This document shows, in pieces, positions 47,312 through 58,312 of a stretch of DNA of 64,000 bases. Under the pieces are notes generated by a model. The model made no database searches. It saw only the letters and a program-made list of their open reading frames with translations, and had not been told where the DNA came from. The DNA comes from Sipunculus nudus (taxonomy: Eukaryota > Annelida > Sipuncula > Golfingiida > Sipunculidae): NCBI GenBank assembly GCA_026874595.1, contig CM049311.1, positions 71,534,453-71,598,452 of the forward strand, read 5' to 3'. The position numbers and the translations under genes were made by a program. Within the stretch, counting starts at the first letter, position 1; every line of letters begins with the position of its first letter.

Positions 47312-49784
47312 AACAAGGGACCCATGGGTCACGGCGCTCAGCTGATCGTGATTGGACTATAAATGTTTCTCCACTGTGATACTATATCGAGTCGATAAAG
47401 CTTATGAATATCATGTACATGTTAGGCTATTGTAAAGGAATGTAATGTAATATGTGAGTAAATGATAAATGAAATTACCTGACTGATGGATTAATAGAGT
47501 CAAATAAAGTGGTTTATTTTTTATTTATTTAGGAGGGGTTGAAAATTGTGATATATTTGAGCAAATATGAATGCAATGACAGCAGTAATAAGCAGTAGTA
47601 GAATGATGATAAGGCTATTTGTTGAAGGATCTAAAGTGTATGGTAGTCTGCAAGTGTTCAATTTGACAGATATGATGTTATGATAAACTATGCTGATGAA
47701 GTGATTTATGAATATGTGACTGTATGACACAATATCTCTTTAGTCTTGACAAGGTACATTATTGTGATGCCCACTATGTCTACATATTACACAATATTGA
47801 CATAATTTCTGGCATGTACATAGGTACCTATGGAAGAATAGTTATACAAAATATTAAAGTATGAATATATCTGATTCATCTTGTTCTTGCTTACTGAGGC
47901 TGACTTTGGGATGGGGTTCGGAGAAGGGAGGAGTTCTCCGGAAACGAACGCGGCGGCGGCGGCGAAACCCGGTCAAAAACATAGTATCCGCAAAACTTCG
48001 TTTTGACGGATACAATAATGCCACACCATGGCATCTACAAGATTATTCCTTGAATCACTATTAAAAAGTTTCGCACATTGGAGTTTTCAGGACATGCTTA
48101 ATTTTATTCACCAAAATAAAATAAAAGTAAATTTGATAAAATAAAACATCTTTTCAAATAAAGTATACACACTGTTGGTTAAATGAGGAACAAACAATAT
48201 CATTGTGCTAATTACTATCCCAGTTTAAATTAATTACTGGAATTAATAGTCAATTTTACACCTGGTGAAGTTTTTACTCTTCTGAAGTAAGGAATTACTT
48301 ATCTCATGAACATCCACACTTTCACAGCAATACACCACTTTGTGGACACAATTAAATGTACACTTTAATCATTGTAACCCTGGTGGTTCAATACAAAATC
48401 TAAAATGTAGCATGTCCAAGAATAAAATAAAATACAGAAAAATTATAACATTCATCTAGTTTATGCACCAGCTGGGGGGGATGAGTGCAGGGCAGAGGGG
48501 AAGCCTGCTAGTAGTGGCCAAGCTGGGCCAAGGTAAGCTGCCTGGGGTGGGTTACATAATGCAAGTGAAGGCTGTACTACTAGGTGGGCTAGATGTAAAC
48601 AACACTTGACATGGTGTATGAAAACATGAATAAAAGCTATTCATTCCAATCAATTTCTTTTGAAAGTTCAGAATTTAAAAGATTAAATCCTTATGCATAT
48701 ATGCTGGGAAAATTAAATCAACAGTGCCAAAAATGGACAAAATTTAGGGTATTGATTTTTTATTTATGCTAATAATTTGAAAAATTTGCAAAATTCAGAT
48801 CTAATTTTGGGTAAACAATTGAATCTTGATTAAATAAAGTTATATTCCTGAAAAAAAGTCTCTAGGTTCAGCAATTCTCATGTTAGGTGAGTAAATATAT
48901 TTCCTGATTTTTTAAAAAATTGCATTATGTTTTGGCCCATAACTTCAAAATAATACCCAATACTGACCTAATTTTTGGTATGTTCATAGAAAATGTATAA
49001 AAGAATGTGAATACTAAATACGATCAAAAACAGATCAGTGGTTTTGATATTAAGAAGCCTTGAAGTGTAACAATGGCTTTTTTTTATGGAAAACAGAGTT
49101 TTTTTTCCTTAATATCTCAAAGGAACAAAGTCCTAATGACCCAATTTTTGATATGATAGGAGATTTTGGGGACATCTAAAATTATGTCAACAGCCTGGGG
49201 AGCATTGAGATGTGCACTGAATAACCTACAGTCATCAAAGTGGACTGCTTGACAATGTAAGGGAATACAACAAGAGCCTCCAAAAAAATTCAATAACTAG
49301 CCTAACTTTGCAGCTTTTATTTTCAAATTTCAGATTTTAACAGATTAAATCCTTATGTATACATGGTGTGAAAATTAAATCCACAGTACTTACAGAAAAA
49401 AAACGTGCCATGGCCAAAGTTGGGCAAAATTTAAGGTACCAATTTTATATTTTTGCCAATATTTAAAAAAAATTAACAAATTTTGATCTAATTTTTGGTA
49501 TACAATTAAATTTTGATTAATTAAAGTTGTATTACTGGAAAAAAGTCCCTACTTTTAACACTTTTGGTCTTAAGTGACCAAATATCTTCCTGATTTTTTT
49601 ACTAAGTCCATTATGTTTGGGTCCATATCTTTTTTAAATTATATAATACTGACTTAATATCTGGCATGTACATAGGAACTATATAGAGGAATATTTATGG
49701 TAAATATGAAGAAAACCAGACGAGTGGTTTTGATATTAGGCAGTCCTGAAGTGTGAAAATAGATTTCTAATAAAAAATTGAGGT
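47312..49784 (+). mobile_element. Family-A dispersed repeat, copy 3, cut by DIRS-like element
   Basis: It starts ACAAGGGACCCATGGGTCAC, then GGCGCTCAGCTGA. It contains a family-A fragment at about 47,790, a solo Helentron left end at 47.9 kb, and two tandem 3'-half blocks at 48,640-49,180 and 49,250-49,784. The second block stops abruptly after AAAAAATTGAGG, where GC-rich DIRS sequence begins. The missing 3' end was not found beyond the DIRS block, so this is not a simple insertion. Confidence 0.45.
47927..48015 (-). mobile_element. Solo left end of a Helentron-like element (copy 5)
   Basis: Read on the minus strand, it has TTGTATCCGTC, the left hairpin (AAAACGAAGTTTTGCGGATAC-like), a short CCG run and the TCCGGAGAACTCCTCC block of complete copies, then stops. 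There is no core. A changed terminal base pair (GTC for GCC) shows it is a separate, older copy. Confidence 0.65.
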
Positions 49785-50594
49785 GGACACGGCGCAGCGT
49801 GAGAAAGGAACAAATCTGCCGGCGGAGTTTGAGAGCAAAATCGCGCGGGAGAGACGCCGTGCCGGTCGCAAAATCGAGCGTGACACCCAGAAATTGCAGG
49901 GACTGGTTGGGAGTGAGAAGGGATTTCTCCGCATTGACGAGAAAGCCAAGGTTCTGAAGTAAGGTGAGAACCCGGGAGCGATGAGACAGTAACAGGGTGC
50001 CATCGGCCGCATGGACAAGCCAATCGTCCAGATAAGGGAGCACAGAAATGCCCTGGGAAAGGAGATAACTCGTGACCATGTGAACAAGCATGGTAAAAAT
50101 CCAGGGGGCCACATTGATCCCGAACGGGAGGGCCCGGAATTGAAAAACGCGGTTCTGATATGCGAAGCGAAGAAACGGTTGAGATGACGGATGGACTGGA
50201 ACGTGAAAATAGGCATTCGTAAGGTCTATTTTGAATGCCCAATCCATCCGACGAATAATGCGGAGAACAGCATGGATATTGAACATCAGAAACGGGGGTG
50301 GGCGGATGAACAAATTGAGGTGTTTCATGTCTATGATGGGGCCCCTTGCCCATGCGGCTTGGGAACAAGAAAAAGGCGGGAGTAAAACCCATGGTGGACG
50401 GGGAAACCTCGAAAATCGCCCTTTTGTCGATCACAGAGTGAATCGCCTCTTCCAAAGCGAGGCGCTTGGCGGGATCGCACGGAGGCGGAGTGTAGAACGG
50501 GTGCAGGGTGACGGGAGGTGCATGCAAAAACGTAAGACTGAACCCGAACTTTATGGTGCTGAGAACTAACCGATGTGAGGTGATACCCGCCCAT
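49785..50594 (-). pseudogene. DIRS-like reverse transcriptase, N-terminal and palm region, frameshifted
   Basis: Three frames each carry part. LFLVPKPHG is in frame one (near 50,340). ALEEAIHSVIDKRAIFEV is in frame two. The palm lies in frame three from 50,328. Palm motifs there are KIDLTNAYFHVPVHP (residues 33-47), LPFGINVAPWIF (67-78), the catalytic YLDD at residues 99-102 (50,034-50,023), and SLQFLG near residue 145. The KIDLT.AYFHVP and YLDDWL patterns are typical of DIRS. The frame then runs without a stop into family-A repeat DNA at 49,784, giving a chimeric C-end. Confidence 0.75.
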
Positions 50595-50905
50595 GCGGGA
50601 AAATGGGCGCTGAGATGAGCTCCGACCGGAACGAACGAGTTATTTCTTGGTCAAACCATGTTTGGAGGAACGAACACGAAAAGGCTGGGAACAGATGTTA
50701 CGGCCGCAAGGACGAAAAGATTGAGCCGCAGCGCCATGCGCTGGAACGGGAGCCGCAACTGAAGGGTGAGGTCACGGGACGCGGAAGGACGGCCGAGGCG
50801 CAAGAGAGGCCGAGCGGAGGCGGGCCTGACGATCCGAGCGCTCCAAGGCGCGGTCATAAAGAGGGAGCCGGTGAAAGGTTGAGAAAAAAGCTCAGTCAAC
50901 TCCGC

Positions 50906-52535
50906 TCAGGTAAGTTCTGGCTTCAAGTGCTTTAAGGACTGAAGGCAAGCCGTGCGGCGTAACAAGATACAATTTTCAACTAGTCGCCAGACAACCTGTT
51001 GCAACTCAGCGCAGGTATGGGCAGAAGCCTGCCAGATGTCATTAAGCTTGGGCGAGTCAGGAGAGACGTTGACCATACCAGCCGCCTGCCGGCCGAGCAC
51101 CTCCAGATCCGACAGGTGACGATCGGAAAAATAGACAGACGAAGGAAACAAGGATTTACCGTCCATGAACGGCTGTTCAAGGACGGTCTTGAGACGCATC
51201 GGAGCAGACGCAATATCCGGGTGATCAGGAAAGGGTATCAAGCGATCAAAGCAGGTAGCGCGGTACCCACGGGAATTCCACAGGGTACCGGGGGACCAGG
51301 GTTTATCAGAACCCGGCAGAAGCGGGGCCCCAGTATTAGTAGATCGAGACCCCGAGACCACAGCGTGGTGCTCACGTAAGAGATCCACCGTGTGATCGGT
51401 AAACAAACACACGGCGGGCGCGGAGAAAGGCGATTGAAGGGTGGCAGGATTCAAATAAGAACCGGCCGCCGACGCCGAGGAAGACCGAGGTTGTAACCTA
51501 CGGAACTTCGGACCACTAGGGTGGGCCTCCTGCATGGAGGTAGCCACTAGGTCCAGAAGTGCAGATTTGCGTGTACGCCAAGCCTGGCGTTGCAGCGCAA
51601 TCTCCGACCACTGATCTTGTGCCAGGGCGGGATCAGCAGAATGAGAAGACGGGGACGCTGGAGAACCCCGGGAAGGGGGATCCAGAGAGACCCGCGGAGC
51701 CAGAACGACCTGAGGCTGAAAAAAGGAAGCCGAGGACCGGTCAGCAGCAGGGACCACCTGGGAAGTCACAGAAACCGGAGCCGCTGTCAGCATAGCACAG
51801 GGGAACTGAAAGAAAGAGCCGGCCGCCTGGTCAGGAACGGCTGAACGGACCACTGGAGCAGACGGAGTAACCAGAGGCGAGGCCTGCTGCAAGGAAATGG
51901 ATGCAGGAGGGACGGACGCACTTACCTGCACACCAGGAAGGCCCAGGCGAACCAGCGGGATGGCCCCGGCCGGCCCAGGGGATAAGGAAGGAAGCCGGCG
52001 AGGAGCCGGGGGCGAAGATAAGAGCTGGGGAAAGCACCGGGGGAACAGGTGAGGGCGCCGGGCGGACAGACTCGGGTCTAGACAAATCGTCTAGATCCAA
52101 CATAAGTGACGAGCAAAATCGAGATAATATATGTAAGATGGAATAAGCTGAAGGGCCGTTGGCAGGGGAAGCCGCGGGAACCGGGGCAGACTTCCGTTTA
52201 CGGGTATGGGAAAAGTAAGGACTTGACTGTCGAAACTACTGGGGAGGAAACAGTACCGGTGGTAACGGACGGCCGTGTTGCGGTCACCCAGGGTTGGCTC
52301 CCTCCCCCCGGAGGCAACCACGGGACCAGACAAAGGAATCGTGGAAGGGGAACCCCCAACTACTGGGGAATGTGACCAATCATGGAACAATGCCCACTTG
52401 TCTGAAGACCATGTTTGACAGTAGAAACAGGGATCCGCCGGAGTCATTGTTTGCATGGCAATGGAAACAAGTGGGGTGGGAATCCCAAACTGGGATTAAA
52501 GAACCACAAGAAACACAATAAGTGGGGGTCTCCAT
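50906..52535 (-). pseudogene. DIRS-like ORF1 (gag-like) region, broken by frameshifts
   Basis: It starts with METPTYC at 52,535, followed by the zinc-binding pattern CVSCG...DSHPTCFHC (CxxC, then HxxCxxC). The open frame then shifts at about 52,456, 52,103 and 51,931. The last frame (51,931-50,906) is open for 341 codons. It has a long Ser/Pro/Ala-rich N-half, then a conserved-looking region with LLREHHAVVSGS, LKTVLEQPFMDGKSLFPSS and a leucine-rich C-end. It probably encodes the structural protein of the element. The assignment rests on position and the Cys/His motif. Confidence 0.6.
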
Positions 52536-52790
52536 GGCGGGAAGGGAAAAGAAACACAACTTACAGTTCAGTTGGCAAACTCTACAGTACAAACCCAACA
52601 GTGGACGAATCGCGCAGAGCAAGATCACACGTCCATCATGGCTGACGCCAGAAGAAAAATGTGATTACAGGAAGCGGAAGTGTGACCTAGATACACAGGA
52701 ACGAGGCGGGATGGGAGATAATAGGCCCAATAAGGGAAAATTTTCGGTTGGCTTACTCTGGCGTATAAACTTTAACAGAGAAAATTCTCA

Positions 52791-53655
52791 TTAATACAGA
52801 AACAGCTCACAATTATGTTTACGTAATAAAACATAAATTTTAATAGATGTCGGTGAAGATAAATATGGAAAATAATGCAAAGAATACACAAACAACTGTA
52901 TAATAATTGCCCTTACTGTAGCGATAAAAACATGTTCTGTATATAGACCAAAGAATATCAAAAATATACAAAACTGGTTAATGCATGTCTGAACATATAA
53001 ATGTTAACTATAGCTGCAAAAACTTACTCTGCTGCACTGATTATATTTAAGAATTAACCAAAACATCATGGCTGAGATGCCCACAACACTTGTTAAGGAC
53101 CAACCATGGCTGCAGGAAGCATGCAGAGTGACCACAGCAATAACGCATTTATATGCATGAACCACCAGGTATCTGATGCCTTTGTTACATATAATTGATC
53201 TGAAAAAGCATAAAGTACTGGCTGTGTCTTCACCATGGCCTCTCATGAACTCTGAGTCATTCATAGTTGAATTGAAACCTATAAGTCTGTTCAGCAATAC
53301 AAGAATTTTAGCAATAGGAATTGCACCTGATATAGGAAATCGATACAAACCACCATCCTTTCACCACTGTGACATTCATCACATAAAGGTGTTACTGTAT
53401 TGATCATAGAATGTATATACATAAACAAATAATATGGTATATATAATACACATTACAAAAGAGTGTACAGTCAGTGAGAAACTGGGCACTGGAAGCTTGT
53501 TTAATTTGCTTTCATATCTTAAGCATTTTCATTATCTGACACTTATACTGCCAATAGTTATGCAAAACCTATGCTAGTAAACAAAAACATTTCAGATATG
53601 TATCTTCATTTTATTTGCAAAATATTCATGGCATATATTGACAATGAAATGTTAA
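52791..53655. other. No gene recognised
   Basis: AT-rich. Overlapping open frames on both strands at 53,004-53,403 have no recognisable domain and no convincing splice sites. Confidence 0.5.
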
Positions 53656-55476
53656 CTAGAATACGGGTAGTGGACAAGCGACTACTTGTATCCGCCTAAA
53701 TCAGAGTGAAACGGGTGAAGTGTTGCATATTAGCATGGATGTCTGCAGCCAAATTGTGTATGTAGGTTGCGCTACCTACCAAAAAATCCAGAAAGCTCTA
53801 TACACATGCAAAACTTTGGCCCAATCAGTCAAACGGTTCCCAAGATATGAGCTTGGATATCTGCTGCAAAAATAGAATGCAGGTGGCGCCACCTGTCATA
53901 AAATCAAGAGAGCTGTCGGGGTTGTATAAACTTGCAAAATTTTAGGCAGATATGTCAAACCACTGCCCAGATATGAGTGATTTTATCCCATGGCAGACAA
54001 ACAGATGGGAGCTGTGCAAACATGGCTGCAGGTGGCGCCACCAGTTTTGCGTATGATAAAGAGCTATGTGAGATTTATACACATGCAAAATTTTGGCCCA
54101 ATCGGTCAAACGGTTCCCTAGATATGAGCTTGGATGTCTGCAGCGTAAACGTGAATGTAGGTGGCGCCACCTGTCATAAAATCAGAAAAGCTATCCAGAA
54201 TGTATAAGCATGCCGAATTTCAGGTGAATTAGTCAAACCACTGCAGAGATATGAGTGATTTTAACCCAAGGCAGACGAACAGATGGACACTGTGCAAACA
54301 TGGTTGCAGGTGGTGCCACCATTTTCGGTGTATGTTATAAAGCTCTCCAAGGGCTACATTTGTGCAAAACAATTTTCCTGATCGGTCAAACGGTTCCTGA
54401 GATATGAGCTTGGATGTCTGCAGCGTAAACGTGAATGTAGGTGGCGCCACCTGTCATAAAATCAGAATAGCTATCCAGGATGTATACGCATGCCAAATTT
54501 CAGGTGAATTAGTCAAGTCACTGCAGAGATATGAGTGATTTTAACCCAAGGCAGACAAACAGATGGACACTGTGCAAACATGGTTGCAGGTAGCGCCACC
54601 ATTTTTGGTGTATGTTATAAAGCTCTCCTAGGGCTACATTTGTGCAAAAGAATTTTCCTGATCGGTCAAACGGTTCCCGAGATATGAGCTTTGATGTCTG
54701 CAGCGTAAACGTGAATGTAGGTGGCGCCACCTGTCATAAAATCAGAAAAGCTATCCAGGATGTATACGCATGCCCAATTTCAGTTGAATTAGTCAAGTCA
54801 CTGCAGAGATATGAGTGATTTTAACCCAAGGCAGACGAACAGATGGACACTGTGCAAACATGGTTGCAGGTGGCGCCACCATTTTTGGTGTATGTTATAA
54901 AGCTTTCCAAGGGCTACATTTGTGCAAAAGAATTTTCCTGATCGGTCAAACGGTTCCCGAGATATGAGCTTGGATGTCTGCAGAGTAAACCTGAATGTAG
55001 GTGGCGCCACCTGTCATAAAATCAAGAGAGCTGTCCAGGATGTATAAACCTGCAAAATTTCAGGTGGAAAAAGTCAATCACTGCTGCAATATGAGTGATT
55101 TTATCCCAAAGCAGATGAACAGATGGACGCTGTGCAAAAAAGGTTGCAGGTGGAGCCACCATTTTAGTGCATGTTATAAATCTATCAAAGGGCTACATTT
55201 GTGCAAAATTTTTAGCCTGATAGGTCTAACGGTTCCCGAGATATGTGGGTTTATGTGTGGAAACAGATGCACAAATGGATGCTGGGCAGAGAGGAAAGGT
55301 CAGAGGTCAACCAAAAATGAGGGCCCAGCAGTTCACATGTGACTGATCATAATTCCGAATTTTAAAAAATTCTGCCCAGTGGTTATGGAGGAGTTCTTAG
55401 GAAACCTATGCGGCAGTTAAAGGATTGGTACCACTGTAAATATAGTATCTGTAAAACTCTGTTTTGGCGGAAACAA
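53656..55476 (-). mobile_element. Helentron-like element (HINE), copy 4, both ends present
   Basis: Minus orientation. The right end CTAG lies at 53,656-53,659 with a hairpin-like GTAGTGG-ACAAG-CGACTAC and subterminal GGCGGATACAA. The left end TTGTTTCCGCC at 55,476-55,466 has one change from the consensus and the usual hairpin. The 280-bp dimeric core is repeated about three times, with GGTGGCGCCACC starting at 54,440, 54,720, 54,869 and 55,000. The CCG tract has collapsed to a non-repeat. The left end is more decayed than the core. Confidence 0.75.
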
Positions 55477-55479
55477 TGA

Positions 55480-55790
55480 TTGTGGCTGGCACCACCAGTC
55501 TTATATACAACAAAGAGATATATAAATATGCCCAATGTCAGACTAATATGTCAAACCCCTCCTGTGAAATAAGCAGGGACATTCACTGTGCAAAATTATT
55601 GTAGGTGGCGCCACAAGTCTTGCACACTATAAAGCTACCCGGTATGTATAAACATGCCCAATTTTAGGCTGATGTATCGAATTCCTCTGAAGAAATAAGC
55701 AGGTGCATACACTGCAAGAGTCAATGTAGGTGGCACCACCTGTCTTGTAAATGAGAATATCATCAAAGATGCATAGACAGGTCAAACTTC
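55480..55790 (+). repeat. Old 140-bp-type tandem repeat next to Helentron-like copy 4
   Basis: About two units with GTGGCTGGCACCACCAGTCT, GTAGGTGGCGCCACAAGTCT and GTAGGTGGCACCACCTGTCT, separated by CCCAATTTTAGGCTGAT-like blocks. The layout matches the 12.5-14.5 kb array. Confidence 0.6.
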
Positions 55791-55849
55791 CCCAGAGTTT
55801 GATGCACTGGGCTGACAAGGCTTAGGTAAGTAAGGCAGTTGCCCCTGAA

Positions 55850-56170
55850 TGACCTGTGACAAATTGCTGCCTCAAGCTACTGCACTGAGTGAACTCTTGA
55901 CCTGCACCTGGCTAGACTGATTGAACGTTTGACCTGTACCTGGCTGCACTGAGTGAACTCTTGACCTGTTGCATAATCTGACACAGTTGGCAGTCTGCCA
56001 AAGGTATAAATAGATTCAGGCTGAACTTGGGTGCCAAATATGATGCAGTGAGCAGTCTTCAAAGCTATAAATAGAATGCAGCTACTGCAACTCTTGACCT
56101 ATACCTGGCTGCACTTCTTCCAATCCTGGCACTGTGCCATAAGTATTTATAGAGCTGACATCATCTTGGC
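55850..56170 (+). repeat. Local tandem repeats with three TATAAATA words
   Basis: Units with CACTGAGTGAACTCTTGACC and ACCTGGCTGCACT recur three to four times. Two TATAAATAGA words (about 56,004 and 56,065) and an inverted TATTTATAGA (about 56,142) are embedded. I see no ORF or splice evidence for a linked gene. Confidence 0.6.
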
Positions 56171-56179
56171 TAATGGCCA

Positions 56180-56829
56180 ACATCAAGGCACTGGCAATCT
56201 GCCAATGGTAAACCAAGTGCTGCCATCTGTACAAAAAAGTGATCCCTACTTGAAATAACTTTGAAATTTATTTTCCCAATATAAAATTCTTTTCAGCTGA
56301 TGTTTTATAAAAAAAAAAGAAATCAGGAATATATGTAAAATTATTATGGATGCATACTGAATGCAAAATTAAAATACAGATATATCTCACTGATGGCAAA
56401 TTCTTGAATTAAGTTGAGTAGGGATACCAATAATTTATAATCCACATACAGTTGTCTTTATATAGCCACAGAGAGCTGAACATTCATGATTGTAACATTG
56501 TCTGGTATGATGAATAATTTAAATCATAAATCTAAAGTTTTAAAAACTTTTAAAAAAACTTTTTTGTCAATATTAACCAAAGATAACCTGAAATCTTAAT
56601 GTCTAGTGGCATGATGTAATAGATGCTGATAAACTTCTGCCAGGCCAGATGTAACAGCATAACATAGCTAACATATATGGTAAAATGACTCAATTCAATC
56701 TCCATAATTCAGCCAAAAATCATTCATCTGGAACCATTAATGACAATTATTATAAGAGGGATTATTCTCGTTAACCAACTGGCTTCAGTGGCATCAGTTG
56801 AAAAACGTTTCGCAGGTTAATAACTATTA
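56180..56829. other. No gene or recognised repeat
   Basis: AT-rich sequence with nothing that I can name. Confidence 0.6.
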
Positions 56830-58312
56830 TAGGAAGATACAGCAAACTGGTTAAGTTCAGCTTCCTGTAACTCAATCAAAAAGCACTAAACCAAAGCCAT
56901 TTAAACAAACAAACTGGAATTATCAACATCTGAGGATAATTAATGTGTGAGATTTAAGAATTTGGCCCAGTGGTTTTTGAGAAAAAGATCTTTGTAGCCA
57001 CTGAGCTAAAATGGGCTGTTATGGCATATGACTAAATTCAGCTTCCCATAACTTAGCCAAAGTCACTAAAAAGAGACCATTTGAACAAACTTCAGAAAGC
57101 ACTACCCTAGGATTATTTCTGTGTGTTATTAAACATTTTTGCCATATGGTTTCAGAGAAGAAGTTTTTTGTAGCCCTCAGTGTGATACAGGCACTGATGA
57201 CCCCGTACAACAAAGACAGATGCAGGTGGTGCCACCAATACCTCAATTTCAGATATGACCTATGTGACCAACAATGGCATAAAATTTGGTGATGATAGCT
57301 CAAGCCCTTTCTGAGATTTAAATTTTAATATGCTTTTTTGCACAGTCAACAAAGTTCAACCTCCTGTAACTCGGCAAAAAATCTCCGAACTGAAACCATT
57401 CGAACAAACTTGAGAAAGATTTTTTAAGGGATCATTTCTGTGAAATATTGGACAATTTGGCTGGACAGTTTCGGAGAAGAAGATTTTTAAAGCTTTTTTA
57501 GCTTTTTCCCTATAAATTCTAAGAAAATGCAGTTAGAAAAAAATAAACAAAATCTGATATAGTTTTTTGGATGACTGATTATTTGCAAAAAAATTGGTGA
57601 TGCTAGCTCCTGCCATTTTGAGATAATTATGGTAAACGTACAGACGACGCACGACGCCGCACCATCGCATAAGCTCACAGGTTTGCTAAAAACTGGCAGA
57701 ACCCTACCATAGAATAATTCTTGTAAAGTTTAAACCAATCAGCTTAACAGTTTCATCATAAATCAGTGTATGAGCTAGAAGAGTTTAAAATTACATTTTC
57801 ACTTGTAAAAAAACACATCAATGTAGGTGGCGCCACCAATACCTCAAAATCAGATATGACATTTGTGACAAAAATTGGTATAAAATTTGGTGATTATAGC
57901 TCTAGCCGTTTCTGAGATTTTAATTTTAGTGTGCTTTTTATGGACAAATGACTAAGTTCAACCTCCTGTAACTCAGCCAAAAATCTCCGAACTGGAACCA
58001 TTCAAACAAATTTGAGAGAGATTGTTCCAGGGATCATTTCTGTGAAATATTGAACAATTTGGCTGGACAGTTTCAGGGAAGAAGGTTTTTAAAGGTTTTT
58101 AAGCATTTTCTCTATAAAATCTAAATTAATGCAGATACCCAATAATAAGCTCCAGGGCACCAAGTTTCACATGTGACTAATTCTTACATATAATTTGGAG
58201 CTGCTAGCTCCGACGGTTTCTGACTTACAGCCATGGACGGCGGAAAGCCAGCCCATGACGGCTGACTATGGATGGACGATGCTGCGCCATCGCATAAGCT
58301 CACAGGTTCGCT
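56830..58312 (+). repeat. Tandem repeat family B, ~600-bp period with ~140-bp sub-blocks
   Basis: Sub-blocks starting TTCAACCTCCTGTAACTC (57,355 and 57,958) and TTCAGCTTCC.(G/A)TAACT (56,860 and 57,038) run through a CCATT.GAACAAA block to GTTT(C/T).GAGAA(G/A)AAG. Two GGTGG(C/T)GCCACCAATACCTCA blocks lie 598 bp apart. Two ends read CGCACCATCGCATAAGCTCACAGG/CGCCATCGCATAAGCTCACAGG-like (57,652 and 58,283), each preceded by GACG-rich DNA. The second GGTGGCGCCACC (57,826-57,837) is exact. Confidence 0.7.

Larger units (their letters stand above)
49785..52790 (-). mobile_element. DIRS-like retrotransposon, frameshifted and 3'-truncated
   Basis: A GC-rich block in AT-rich DNA. On the minus strand, a first-ORF region (52.5-50.9 kb) is followed by a reverse transcriptase region (50.6-49.8 kb) with DIRS-type motifs. 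DIRS elements use a tyrosine recombinase instead of an integrase. Here the RNase H, methyltransferase-like and tyrosine recombinase parts are missing because the block ends at 49,785. The right boundary, near 52,790, is judged only from the composition change. At least three frame changes in the first ORF region and two in the RT show it is inactive. Confidence 0.75.

Noticed and set aside
53004-53403. Overlapping ORFs on both strands downstream of the DIRS block
   Set aside because: No recognisable domain and no consistent splice sites; both strands open over the same stretch suggests chance.
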